From: Adiantum capillus-veneris
Taxonomy: Eukaryota; Streptophyta; Polypodiopsida; Polypodiales; Pteridaceae
NCBI GenBank assembly: GCA_014529385.2
Contig: CM043959.1
Location: forward strand, 16,183,309-16,247,308
Length of the DNA: 64,000 nt
Direction of reading: 5' to 3'
Shown here: positions 32,731 through 45,000 of the stretch, one piece after another
Layout: each line of letters opens with the position of its first letter
Position numbering within the stretch: the stretch's first letter is position 1
Position numbers and translations under genes: made by a program
Notes under the pieces: generated by a model
The model's database searches: none
Told to the model about the DNA's origin: nothing
Seen by the model: only the letters and a program-made list of their open reading frames with translations

Positions 32731-34430
32731 AAAATTATTGGTCATTCTAGGCTATGAGAGTCGAAGGCTCGACCCTGTTGAGCAAGCTCTAGGCATATAT
32801 GAAAAGGAACTCCTTGCAGTTCTACATGCCTTAGACTCATGGAAGCACTATTTATTGGGGACTCCTTTCATTTTGCGAACGAATCACCAAAGTCTTAAGT
32901 ACTTCATGACACAGACCAAGCTCTCCAACAAACAAATGAGGTGGGCAAATTTCCTTTCATTTTCATATTGCTCACATTGTTGGCAAGAATAATCAAGTAG
33001 CTGATGCACTCTCAAGACGGCCGAGAGTGAATGCGGTTTCCATAGCAACTCACAATGATCTATCTTCCATGATAGATGAGTATGCTATTGATCCCGATTT
33101 TAGAGATGTGATTTCAGCCCTTGCATTACAGAAGAAAGAAGAACCATTTACTTTACAAGATGGTTATCTTCTCTATGGCAATAGACTATGTGTTACTAAC
33201 TCACTACGTGAGAAATTAATGTATGAATCTCATGCTCCACCTTATGCGGGGCATAGAGGGATTCAGTCTACCTTAAAGGGAATTGAAACATATTTCTATT
33301 GGCCTACCATGAAAGTGAACATACAAGAGTATGTTTCTAAATGTGTGGTATGCCAAAAGACAAAATTTGATAGAGGGAAGCAACTTGGATTGCTTCAACC
33401 CTTGCCAATCCCTAATTCACCATGGGAGAGCATATCCATGGATTTTATCTTTGGATTGCCTAAGTCTATCCATGTGAATACGGGAATATGGACGATAGTA
33501 GACAGGTTCAGTAAACAAGATCATTTTATACCTGTCAAAAAGACTATCAAAGCCCATCAAATGGCAACCCTCTTCATTTCACAAATTTTCAAGTACCATG
33601 GCTTGCCAATGTCCATAGTGTCGGATAGAGATCCTAGAATGACCAGTAATTTTTGCAAAGGTCTCTTTGAGAATTTAGGGACAAGGCTAAACTTCTCTTC
33701 GGCCTATCATCCACAAACGGATGGCCAAAGTGAAATAGCTAACCTAACCATTCTCGATCTACTAAAAGCCTATGTAACGGAAGTAGATCAAAGATCCCAA
33801 TGGGAGAAGTACTTACCCTTAGTGGAGTATGATTACAATAACACTGTACATACTTCCACGGGAAAAGCACCTTTCGAGGTAATTGAGGGAATATCAAAAA
33901 GTCCCTTGCTACTTAAGGTACATGGGAAGATCTTCACTGCAGATGAGTTTAGCCGAGACCTACAAGAATCTTTTCAAAAGATTAAGGATGCTATCTCTAT
34001 CTCACAGCAAAGGCAAAAGGCTGCTGCTGACAAGCACAGAAGAGCCCAAGCCTTTAAAGAAAATGATTGGGTCTTATGAAAGTTTCCCAAGGCTCAATTA
34101 AGGCACACGACGGGCAAGAATCCTACGGGACACCAAAAGTACTATGCTAAGCTAGCAAAAAGGTACTATGGTCCCTTCCAGATTCTTAGGCCAATCAATG
34201 AGATGGCCTATCAACTCAAGTTGCCCAATCATTGGCTTATACACAATGCTTTCCATGTGAGCCTATTCAAGCCTTACAAAGGAGAGCCACCTCAAGAACC
34301 AACTATTGAAGACCCACCGGAGATCGAGGACCAAGAGGAGGTGCTGCAGCCCGAGTCCATTCTCCGACATGAAGACAAGGTATTAAGAGGCGGTAAGACT
34401 ATCCGGACCATATCTTATTAACTTTAAGAA
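32731..34430 (+). pseudogene. Gypsy RNase H end and integrase, plus strand
   Basis: 32740-32990: the RNase H part (YEKELLAVLHALDSWKHYLLG and QSLKYFMTQ, shortened here). 33027-34079: a 350-codon open integrase. The zinc part has H/H/C/C: GHRGIQST, FYWPTM, CVVCQ. The core has MDFIFGLP, SDRDPR and QSEIAN, carrying the D, D and E. After a stop at 34077-34079 the C-terminal part continues (34110-34420) with YYGPFQI and FHVSLFKPY. RNase H to integrase is shifted at about 32990. RT is absent here and appears separately at 36403. Integrates reverse-transcribed DNA in intact relatives. Confidence 0.88.
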
Positions 34431-34877
34431 TTATCCTTTTGAAGATGCTAGATGGATGCAAGGCATACAATTAAAGGATAACCTAAACCTTGTCAATGCT
34501 TACAATGCTTCCCAAGAGTAAGCAAATGTACAAAATGTTAAAAATGAACAAAATTTTTGTCTTATAAGACTCTCTTTTTCTTTATTTGTGCACAAAAATG
34601 AAGTAGTATGCATGCTTAGATCAAGTTTGCGGAGACGACGTCTCCCAAACACCAAGTAGAGCTTGTCACTCTACTATGGAAGACTGATAGGACTGATGTG
34701 CAGACATGCTTGCGGTAGCCTCAGGCTCTCAAGCGCCAAATGGACTAGTCATCCATTATGGAATGATGTCGTAGGGTAACATAGGGATCCTCTACCTGCT
34801 AAGAAAAGGACTCATGAATATGCTTTATCTTCTCTACACCATAGTCGAGGACGACTATGATTTCAAGAGAGAGGTAA

Positions 34878-36080
34878 TGTCATAATAATCAATATCTAAT
34901 TCTCCTAAATGATTTTCTCATATTAAACTGATCATTTAATGTGGGGAGGTACCAGGGGAGAAAAAGCTAGAATATTGGTTAAGCTAGCAGACCGGCCACA
35001 GTAGGGATCCAAAGGAGGGAAAATAGGGATCCAAAGGGGGGGCCATCTACAAAAGATCCATGTGCAACAATGGGCTAAAAAGACCCTAAGGTTCAGCCCA
35101 TTAAGACTTCCAAAATGCTAAGGTTCCAAAATTCAAAGGTTCTGTCCAAAGGTCAACCCTAGGGAAAATTGGATGCTTTGTGTGTGTACAAAAAAGTCTT
35201 TGCAATCCCTACTTGGGAGGGGGCGAGCCTTGCATGTAGGGGATGAGAGAGAAAGCCACACACACACACACAAGCTCCCTTTACACAAAGGGAATGAGGG
35301 ACACATGTCAGCTCCCTAGCCCAGATGCCCACAAGGTGTACCCAATTCCTATTGGATGGCCTTGGAGGTGGACCAATGAGAATTAGGCTAGAGTAAATCT
35401 AGTTTAAGTAATTTAAAAACACTTAATCAAAAAGAACCAATGAAAATTAAGTCTCCTAGATGACTATTGGACAGTCTCCCAAGGGGTCCAATGAGCATTC
35501 AGCAGCCCAATGGCTTGCCTGATTCCTATTGGCCACGAGGCAAAGGGGTCCAATGAGAGTTTAGTTGAATTATTAAATTACCTAAAGCTCTCACAAAAGG
35601 GGAAAGGGGGACACATGTCAGAAGGCTATCACTTATGCTGCTTAATAGTCATTGGCTTGACCTGGGGAGGTCCAATGAGGGTAGAGCAAGAGCAAATAGC
35701 AAGAGGGCTCGCCCAAGAGAGAGAGGGGGCTGATTTTTGCAAGGCATTATCACACACACACTCACACAATCTCATGTGTGAAGAAAAGAAGACTATCTCT
35801 TCCCAAGCTTTAATAAAGAGCTCATCACCTACTCCAAGCTTGTGAGATAGAAGCCTACATTGACACACTCTTGGCATGTGGATGCAAATCCAACCAAGAG
35901 TCAAGCTTCAATGCACCCTGCTAATTACTAAGCTAAGCTATGCTAATATGAGTGATTATGTGAGTAGATGTACATCTTTCTCGTAAGATACTCCTTCTTC
36001 CTCTCAATCTACTCTCATACCCTGCTAGCTCTCACCATCTTCGAAGGTGTGTGAGGTCTTGGGTCTGAGACCGGGGATAA
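34878..36080 (+). repeat. Gypsy LTR, plus orientation, truncated
   Basis: Begins TGTCATAATAATCAATATC after the purine tract GAGAGAGGTAA and matches the minus LTR at 30051-31716 in inverted orientation. It is cut off after GGTCTGAGACCGGGG, losing about 450 bp of the 3' side. With the preceding integrase end it makes an inverted pair of over 2 kb with 30400-32730. Confidence 0.8.
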
Positions 36081-36402
36081 TTGATGTAGTGTTTGTTAAG
36101 TGTTTTCATAAAATATAATATCTAATATCTAACCAACCCAAATGATTTTCTCATATTAAATTGATCACTTAATGTGGGAGAATAAACGGGAACAAGTGTT
36201 AAGATATAGACATGTGCTTATAAATCTATCTCAACACAGGGCCAATGGTAAAGGGGCCCAAATGAGAGATGGTCTATCAAAGAGCAAGGCTAACCAATGG
36301 AGCATAAGACCTTAGGGTTAGCTTCATTGAAGACCTCCAATAATGTGGGTAAAAGGCATTTGACCTTAGGTAAGCTAGGGCTGAGCTTGAGGCGCGGGGC
36401 GC
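36081..36402 (+). repeat. Second, diverged LTR head
   Basis: AATATCTAACCAACCCAAATGATTTTCTC near 36120 repeats the start of the LTR at 34890-34930 with changes, then moves into unmatched sequence and the RT fragment. It is probably the remnant of a related subfamily. Confidence 0.6.
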
Positions 36403-37281
36403 ATGATTTTTGTCAAAGAGTCTCTAAAAGATACTAATGTTTCATCAAATGTAAATGGTAGGAATCAAGAAGAGTTAGACTTGTCTAATTTTCTAAAAAG
36501 ATTCCAAGATGTGTTCTCATCGATGATATCCCTATGGACTTACCTCCAAAACGAGGGGATGATGACCATCGCATTGAGCTCCTTCCTGGAAGCTCACCAC
36601 CTAACAAGCCTCCTTATCGAGTCTCACAAGCTCAACAAGAGGAGATCATCAGGCAAGTACAAGAGCTGGTAGACAAAGGGATGGTGAGGCCTAGTTTCTC
36701 TCCCTTTTGTTCTCCAGTTCTTTTAGTGCAAAAGAAAGATGGTACATACCGTATGTGTGTGGACTATCGAGCACTAAACCATATCACTATCAAAAACAGA
36801 TTTCCCGTACCTCGGGTAGAAGATCTATTTGATAAGCTACAAGGCTCTACCTACTTCATTAGGATTGACCTTAAGAGTGTCTATCATCAAATAAGGATAG
36901 TGGATGAAGATATCTTAAAGACCGCATTTCGCACAACGTTTGGTCTTTATGAATATCTAGTCATGCCTTTTGGCTTGACTAATGCACCAGCTACGTTCAA
37001 TCGTTTGATGAAGAAAATTTTCAGACCATACCACAAATTCACTGGAGTGTTCTTTGATGATATCATCATCTACTCCAAGTCTTTGGAGGAACATAAGCAA
37101 CATCTCCAAGTGATTTTTCAAGCATTGATGGAGAACAAGCTTTTTCTCAACCAAAAGAAAAGTGAATTCTTCCTTTAAGAGATTCAATACCTAGGTCATA
37201 TTATCTCTAAAGATGGTATCCGAATGGATCCATCAAAGTTAGAGGTAATAAAAGCATGGCCTAACCCAAGAAATCTACATG
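36403..37281 (+). pseudogene. Gypsy reverse transcriptase fragment
   Basis: Frame 36534-37178 (214 codons) covers the RT fingers and palm: KDGTYRMCVDYRALN, IDLKSVYHQIRI (Val where Gly is normal), MPFGLTNAPATF and the catalytic FFDDIIIYS (F-F-D-D variant of Y-V-D-D). A stop at 37176-37178 interrupts it; the frame resumes with YLGHIISKDGIRMDP and then breaks at 37281 straight into LTR sequence. The upstream 36403-36530 frame is the end of the protease/RT linker. The Gly-to-Val change and truncations mean it is inactive. Confidence 0.88.
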
Positions 37282-38330
37282 ACCACACACACTCACAAAC
37301 ACTCTCATGGTGTGCTATGCAAAGTGCAAGATCTCCCTCTCCTTCTCCAAGCAAGTAGAGGTTGAGAGCCTACACCAACACTCTTGGATATGGAGTGCAA
37401 ATCCAACCAAGAGCCATGCTTCAATGCTTAATCTTGCCATCTCCTTCTTCTTCATTACTATGCTATTATGTATGCTAGCAACAAGCGTTATGATAAGTGA
37501 GGAACTAATTCTTTCTCCTACGAAATGTTTCTTCTTCCTCTTCCCTACCCTCATTCCCTACTAGCTCTCTCCACCTTCGAAGGTGTTTGAGGTCTTGGGA
37601 CAGAGGCTTGGGATAGTTAAATCTTTCTTCAAGTTTATGTTATGTTTGTGATGCATGAAGCTTTCCATCTTCATTGCATCACCTACGTCACAAGGAACAC
37701 AAAGATTGTATTGTAACAAGTCTCTCTCTTAATGGGAGAAATCATAATACAAATGCCTATTGGAGGGGGACCGGCTCCACATAAATCCGGTCCTCAATTA
37801 TTGTCATGTTCTCTAAATTCTCTCTCTTGCAAAAGTATTGTTCATGCGAAGTTAACTAATTTCTATGATTATGTTGCTATCTTCAATTATGTTCACCCGC
37901 TATGCTCACAAAGTCATTTCTCAAAAGTACTCTCATTAATTTCCGCTACTCTCAAATTAAATAGGCCAATTCCATTACAAGTGTTTTGCTTAGTGCATAA
38001 AGCTTTCATCTTCATTGCACTAGCTAGTCTTGAAGGAACACAAAGAATTGTATTGTACAATGTCTCTCTTGATGGGAGAAACCATAATACAAAGCCTTTT
38101 GGAGGGGGGACCGGCTCCATGCAAATCCGATCCTCAACTATTGTCAATAGCTTAATTTCTCTCTCTTTTGAAAGTATTGTTTATGCTATCTAACTAGGTG
38201 TTATACTTTTTGTTGCTCTCTCCACCCAAGCACTCTTGTAATTCTCATTAGGAAGCTATTCTAATTAGATGCCCACTATGTTCATGCTAATTTCCGCTAC
38301 ACACAAGTTTTTAGGCCATTAAATGTTACA
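37282..38330 (+). repeat. Gypsy LTR tail, plus orientation, internally duplicated
   Basis: From CACACACACTCACAAACACTC to ...CATTAAATGTTACA, the 3' part of the LTR. The segment with ...GTATTGTAACAAGTCTCTC...GGGGACCGGCTCCA appears twice (about 37690-37800 and 38040-38150), an internal tandem duplication of about 350 bp. It ends in CA at 38330. Confidence 0.78.
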
Positions 38331-39790
38331 CTCTTCAAGAGAGAATTTATTATTTCCTTTATAAACTCCCTTCTCCTTAGCTTTGTTGTTGTTGGTGTTG
38401 CCTTTAGGAGACTTTTGGACATTGTCCTTCCCCTTGGGCTCATTATTACGGTCCTTGTTCTTCGTGGGCATAAGATTTCTCTTAGCCCCTTGTTGGAAAT
38501 TGATTTGTGAAGCCACCATGGTATTGTGTATGATTGCAGATATTGTGTGTGGCCTTTGGGAGTTAACATACTCCGCCATATCTTCAGTTAGACCTGCACA
38601 AAATTGTTGTTTTTGCTCTCCAAAATCCATCTTTTTGAAGACAGTGTCTTTGAGATGTAAGTCCCAAAACTTGTCTACATATTTGTGAGTAGATTTGTCG
38701 GAAAAGAGCTTCAAGCTTCGCCATTCAGTGAGTAATTTGTCTTTGGCATCGGTAGCCAAAAATTGTTTCATGATGGAAGCTCTCAAAGCTTTCCATGTTC
38801 GTGGAGCTTCACCGTTTTCCCGTAGGCTAGACCACCATTGCCTGGCGGACTTTTGAAAATGCATAGTTACATGGTGTAGCTTAGAGGACTCCGTGAAGCC
38901 CTCATCTCCAAACGCCGCATTGAATTGTTGAATGAAGGACAAAACTTTGTTTGTAGCACCAAAGGTGCCCTTGTAGGTAAGGAAAGAGATGTTCTTTCCT
39001 CCCTCTATGAACTTTTTGAGCTTGGACGACCTCTTCCACGCGGCATAGAATTTTGTATGGCCTCTTCTTTTTTGTGGTTTGAAAGCTGCACCATCACTTT
39101 CTTCAGAAGAGAAGAATTTGAGGAGGATGGAGAAGAGGGGACCTCTCTCGCCTTTTTCTTCTCTTGTTCCTCCTTGTCCGCACCATCACTTTCTTTATAA
39201 GAGGAAGAGGATGAAGAATATGGAGAAGAGGGTGACCTCTTTCTTGCATTTTTCTTCTCTTGTTTTCTGTCATCCCTCTTTGAATTATGGTGTGGAGAAG
39301 TGTGCGATGGTCTTCTCCGTTTAGGAGGTGTTGGAGAGCGTTTTTCTCGCCGTCTTCGTGGAGCTATCTCCACCGAGGTGGTAGGAGACTCACTTCTTTC
39401 TCGTTCTTTTGGTGGGGACTCTACCATTAAAACTTGAGTTCTCCTTTGGAAGGGAGATGCATCGTCAAAGTAGTAGATTTTTGAGCCCTTCGTACGGATC
39501 CTCTTCTTCTTCCCTTATTGGAGAGAGGCCTCTTTTGGAAGTCTCACAAGGAGGCTTCCTAGGTACTCTCTCTTCTTGGTGGGGAGTTTGGAGAATCCCA
39601 TGAGCACGTAACTGCCATTGCACTTCATTCTGGAGGGGTGGATTGGCCATGGCTTGTTGAAGCCTAGAAACAAGGTAATTAACAAGCATAGGGCAATCAT
39701 TAGTAGCTTGTTCATTAGCAAAATCAAAGCTATCAACATTAATTTCACTCTCTTTACTATTCTCATCCATTCTAACAACTTTTAGGTGTA
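38331..39790 (-). pseudogene. Gypsy Gag of the outer composite
   Basis: Minus-strand pieces in order: 39770-39465, a Gag N-terminus (acidic start, then VNYLVSRLQQAMANPP); 39427-39005, a very basic Arg/Lys/Ser spacer; 38942-38319, the capsid-type domain (SARQWWSSLRENGE, TWKALRASIMKQF, FCAGLTEDMAEYV) ending in a basic Asn/Lys tail. The tryptophan pair and the FxxGL-type motif are typical of plant gypsy Gag. Frameshifts separate the three. It lies where gag should be relative to the right-hand 5' LTR; a younger element is inserted just before its start. Confidence 0.82.
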
Positions 39791-39827
39791 AATTTTTTTA
39801 GGTGTACTTTGGCACTTCAAGCCCTAG

Positions 39828-40078
39828 TGTGCGCTCCTTGCCGCACTGTCGAAGCAAGGGACTTGCCGATACACCGTATGCGAGCCACAAACGGCTCCAA
39901 GCACACAACAAGCCTAAACTAGCAAGCTCAAGAAAACAAAGGGTGTGTCACTCACCGCTCTACGCTCGCCTTCGTGGTGGATTCCTCGCCGCGATGAAGA
40001 AGAAGCTGCAGTCGTGCCGCGCTCAACCGCTTCGCCGCCGTCGTGCCTTCGTAATGCTCGATCGCACACACACTCTCC

Positions 40079-40112
<34 letters not shown>

Positions 40113-40405
40113 AGGAGGTGAAGAAGAAGAAGATGGAGATGGAGCAAGAGCACTCTTCAATTGCACAAATGAGAGAATGAGTAAAAATTAGGTTTAGTTG
40201 GCTTTTATAGGAGCTCACCCCATTCACACTTGGGCGCCCATGCTTAACCAACTAATCCCTTGAATGTCCAAGTTAAAGTGCGCCTCTCATCGGCGATCAC
40301 TCTACCTTTCCCTATTGGACCGACAAGCCCGGTACCTGACTCTACCAAATACATAATACGCGTCCATCGTAGGTGATGGGTGTCCGTGTGCCGTGAGGGT
40401 TAACA
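39828..40405 (-). repeat. 3' LTR of the gag-only element
   Basis: 578 bp. By eye identical to 48242-48815 except four extra bases in the CA run near 40095-40112. Contains CTATAAAAGC (minus strand, near 40211), a TATA box. Confidence 0.95.
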
Positions 40406-40419
40406 TGCCCCCCTTCCTG
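40406..40419 (-). promoter_or_regulatory. Polypurine tract of the gag-only element
   Basis: On the minus strand AGGAAGGGGGGCA lies directly before the 3' LTR; the usual start site of plus-strand synthesis. Confidence 0.85.
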
Positions 40420-41863
40420 ATGTAGATTCCGTCCTCGGAAGCTATTGAGTTGAAGCTGGTTCGTCGAGGTGGAAGAGCATTTGAGATGAATGTCCTTAGC
40501 CTTCTTCAGTCACTGCAAAATCAAACAACATTGGCACAGTAATTGCATTCTCTTAAAAAGCATATGCAGTTTTAGGTAGACACATTGATTGGTAAAAGAA
40601 TTTCAAACAATTTGTCAGCAATGAACATTAAATTGCAATGTAATCAAATGCATAAACAGATGTAAAGGTAAAAAATTAAACAAGTCTGGGGTCACTAATT
40701 TGACGGTCGAAAAGCACTAGAGATCAAATATTAATACCATGGGTAAGCTTCTTAATTTTTTGTGGTCAATTAAGTTGTTTAATCGCGAGAGCCAAGTATT
40801 CATGTTCAAGGGCTGACTAGAGGCTATATCTAGAAAACCTTGTAGTTAAGCTACCATAAAAGGAATTTCTCATGAAATCATCGCCTGACTGATTACTTTT
40901 TCTTTGACCCCCCAAGGTCTTTTCACAGTGATTCAATTATGATGTGTGTGCTTATTTTGTATGCCTTGGGTTTTTTGCTTTTCAAGGAAAAGCGCCCACA
41001 CTGGGAACCTCTAGGGCTCTAGTACCATAGGCGATACATGTGAGTGAAGTACCAAATCAAGCTGAGATTTCTCTTCCAGCTTAAAATTTTACATTGTGGC
41101 ACTTTGATTTTTTGTTTGTTCATTTTCAACATTTAAATTTTGTAACTTTGGGAGGTCATATAACACTGTTACATTCCCCAGGCTCATCACATTAGTAAAC
41201 TCCCTTTATAATACTTAAGCTAAAGGTCGATAGGGTTAAGCCCACTAGAAAGCCCTAGTACATTTCATACAATGCTGCCTAAATCGGATTAAGAACCTAA
41301 GTAACCATTGCTTATTAGGAAGGCATTCCCCATGGTATTAAGAGAAGATTTCTAATACCTAGCTTGGTCAAACTACCTTAGTCGGACTGCTTGATTTTTA
41401 CACCTAAACAAGTGATTATGACAAAAGATTACATTGAATTAAATGTTTGATACTAAGCCAATGCGCTGAATAGTATGCTACCAATCACAATCAAAGCAGA
41501 CAAACATGGATGCAAAAAGATAAAGGCAATGCTAATGGATAAGAAACACCTGTTTGTGTTGATGGTCGCGCTTGATATGAAGGTTCCATGAAGGTCCAAA
41601 TCCTATCAATAGCAACAGGTTCCTGTACACACTATGAAACACAAACAATACCTCCAGGAGGCACATCAGTGGGAAAAGAGAACTTTGCTAATCACTCAAC
41701 TCTAAAACAGAAACACTCCTATCGTACTAATCTTACTTACCCTCCATCACTCAAGTGATGAGGATCAAAGGTGTTTTATGGCATAGGTTTCTGTTTCACT
41801 GTACCAGATGTGACATGTGTAGGTCTGAGTCAATGTTTTGACTTTAATGTGCATACTCGTTTG
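40420..41863. other. Non-coding 3' region of the gag-only element
   Basis: About 1.4 kb where an autonomous gypsy element would have pol. AT-rich, many stops in all frames, no RT or integrase trace. It probably served as spacer or regulatory RNA. Confidence 0.7.
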
Positions 41864-42091
41864 CTAATTGTTCTTGCTCTTTTTTTTTTTTTTGTGAGTA
41901 TAAAGCTTTATATGTACATTCCCTAAGATTGGAATTGAGAGGTCAGGGAAAAAGGTTGAGAGGGAAACAAATGAATGATGACTGTCAGCAAACACTCCCC
42001 CCTTCCTTGGGTAGATCATACCGTTTGAAATGAGCTTGTCACCCTTTGAAACCAATTGTTCCAGTTGGTAATAGGTGAGGATTTTTGCCAT
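41864..42091 (-). CDS. 75-codon frame overlapping the gag-pro stop (TAATG)
   Basis: The gag-pro stop and this ATG share one base (TAATG), the arrangement used for coupled reinitiation. The protein is small, without similarity I recognise, and ends in a lysine run coded by a poly-T tract. It may be chance; only the overlap makes it worth listing. Confidence 0.3.
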   Translation of the reverse strand: MAKILTYYQLEQLVSKGDKLISNGMIYPRKGGVFADSHHSFVSLSTFFPDLSIPILGNVHIKLYTHKKKKKSKNN

Positions 42092-45000
42092 TAGTTTTCT
42101 ATTACCCTAGGTGCCTCGTCAAGTTGCAAGGGTGGTAAGGTACTCTCCCAGGATCGAACTTGAAGTGGTTCATTAGGTGATTCTTGAACACTGGGAGGTG
42201 TGGATTCTTTTGTAGCTTCATTGAGGTCCACTACTATAGATGGAGGCTGTGTAGAAGCTTTTACCTCTATGGATGTATTACATGAGGAGCTAGAATCTTC
42301 ATGGGACTCCCCCCTTCCTGAGCTAGGTGGAACAAATCGTTCTTTCTTTGGTACCCAAACTAGCTCGGGAGCAGGTGTGTAGCATTCTGTGATTTTTTTC
42401 TTTCCATGATCATTGATTCGTTTTGGAACTACGGGATTGGGCTCACTTGGGTCAGGTGATAGGTAAGAGCACAATCTACGTTTTGGCACCCAGATTTGAT
42501 CATTTCCTTGATAGTAGCCTTGGGCTTCCAATAGTCGTTTAGGGATCCATCGCAACATTTTCTTACTTTTCTTGGAGCGAGTGGTACATTTCTTACAAGG
42601 CTTCTGTTTTTTAGCACTAGCTATGGTCGCTAAAGAAGCTTTAGGGACCCACTTGTATGTTTTCTTCGTTACCTTAGGATGAGTCTTGTCGGAAGCGATA
42701 TGCATTGCTTGTAGCATATTTAAGGGTACATGCATTTCATCCCCCTCAGGTGTTACCCAGGTCGTCCCCCTATTTCCCCAAGTGTCTATGGTTGATGCTA
42801 GGTGGACCCAATCCACATTGTCTGATTCCGTCATACCCGGTAACACATCCATGTAAGGAGAATCTTGGCCAATGTCTGTATCCTTCTTACAAGTGTAACA
42901 ATATTGTAGTGGGGCCGAGTGAACTGTGGTGTCAGAGCGATGATCAATAATGGTTTTACTCCCTAAGGGGTGTACCTTACCAGTCACCAAATCCACTCTA
43001 AGGACAGAGTCTTGGAATTGCAAATAGACATGATTTTTAGACCAATCGTGAACCATTTGTGCTTCCCTCATGAATGGTCGTCCTAAAATCATTTCATATG
43101 ACATAAGGTGTTTAGAGAAATCCATTACAATGAACGTATGTCGTACCTTGTGTCCTAGAACTTTGATCTTAAGATCCTTGAGCATCCCCATAGGTTTGGC
43201 TATGGTACCATTTGCCATCTTTACCACAATGTTAGTAACACTGAGGCGGGGTTTTCCCATGGATTCCCAACAATCTTTTGTAACGATGCTAACTCCCGCA
43301 CCACCATCAAGAATTCCCTTTATAGTTAATCCCTTGGTAGTGATGGGTAGGGTCGCATTAGACTCGTCGCCTTCAAAATACTGCCCTAATTCGTTAATGG
43401 GTACCTCGATCACAGACTCGTGTCCATCTAAGTCAAGTGATTGCACATGATTTTCCTCATCAATCATAATCGAGTCAGGCCTATTTGGTTGCGCAAACTG
43501 CGGTAATCCCGTTCGTAGCTCTCCGTTAAGGAATGCTCGAAGTGCAAGGAATAACTCAGGATCTCCATACAGCTTTGCTATGATCGTGGTTCGGATCTCA
43601 GAAGACATGAAGTCCACTAGTTTGGCAACATTCATTGGCGTTTTGCAGGGTGTAGGTCCTTGACTAGGAACTGGTGAGGATGGAATCTCATATTCCTCAA
43701 TGGGATCAGGTATTCCTTCGTTAAACATCCTTTCCAACAAGAAGGGTGTATGCTCACTTTCTGATGTCCTGTCCTCACTCCCTTCTTGGATGATACTAGA
43801 TATGGCTAACGGTCTATGGTTCATGTGGGGTGGATGAACTTGCGTGGGAAACACTGTGTCATGAATTTTGATATGCATGGGTTCTGGTTCTAGTTTCCTT
43901 TGAGTCTCCTCCACTAAACCTCTTAGATGTTTCACCTGCTCAATCTCGTCTACTGGGTTTGGATACGTCCCAATCTTCTTTTTACGATTTTTTCCTTTTT
44001 GCCCCTGCGGTTTATCTTGGGGGTCTTGGATTGGATTTGGAAACACTTGTGGTGTTTTCAGAGGCTCTTTATGGTTTTCTCTTATTCGGTTTTCATTTGG
44101 TTCCATGTTACGGTTTTCTTTGTCGGTCTTTCCCTTTGTGGTATTGGTTCTAGTCTCCATTGTCTCGACTGAATCTGAATCATCCTCGAGGTCATTCATA
44201 TACACGGGGTCATCTCCTGTTCCTATGTTTGTTTTGGAACTTGGCTTTGAATTTTCCGTATTCTGCGACTTCTTCCTTCGTGTCTTCTTTTTCTTTGCTT
44301 GGATAACTGACGCGGTATCTCTCTCTTCGAGGATATGTCTTGGCCCTTGAAGCATGGACCGTGTAATCGCATAAGCGGGTGCGACGGGTGGTATTGGCGA
44401 TGTCACACTAGCAATTTCGACCAAATTTAGGGGTGTGATTTTAGGCGCATTTGGGTTATAGGGGCATTGGGCAATCAAGTGATCTATGCCACAACGATTA
44501 CATGTGAGTATTGGCATTGCAGACGTGCTCCCTTGATTCATTTGCATCTGTGCAGCATTCTTTTGCAGTCTAATAGGGCACTCCGCTACTCGATGTGGTC
44601 CACCACACTCGTAGCATTGAAGAGGTGGCCTCCTAGCCTGGGTGTTGATATTTTGACCTCTGGATGCGAGAGCAGCAGCTTGATAAACCGGCTTGACTTG
44701 TCCCCAACAATCTTCCATGTAGTATATAGGACATTCTTCCAATGTATCAAGTCCGTAGGCAATACTAGTGTCTATTTCCTCCTCACAGCCATCTGCATAA
44801 GCATTTGATGGCTCGCAACCCACTTGGTTCATAGGGGCGACTCTTGGATGCGGGGGCTGCGGTCCTAGCACAGGAGGTGGTAACGGTGTAGCTTGTACAA
44901 CATTTTGAGATCTAGGGACCATGTGTTGCGGTAGTTGCTCAACAGGTGGAGTAGGCATCAATACAGGAGCTCGAGGCGCATCCGTCCAGGCTACAGGTGG

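Noticed and set aside
36403-38330. A complete plus-strand gypsy element between LTR pieces
   Set aside because: LTR pieces on the two sides are different parts (head and tail), RT is isolated and no protease, integrase or primer site lies between them.
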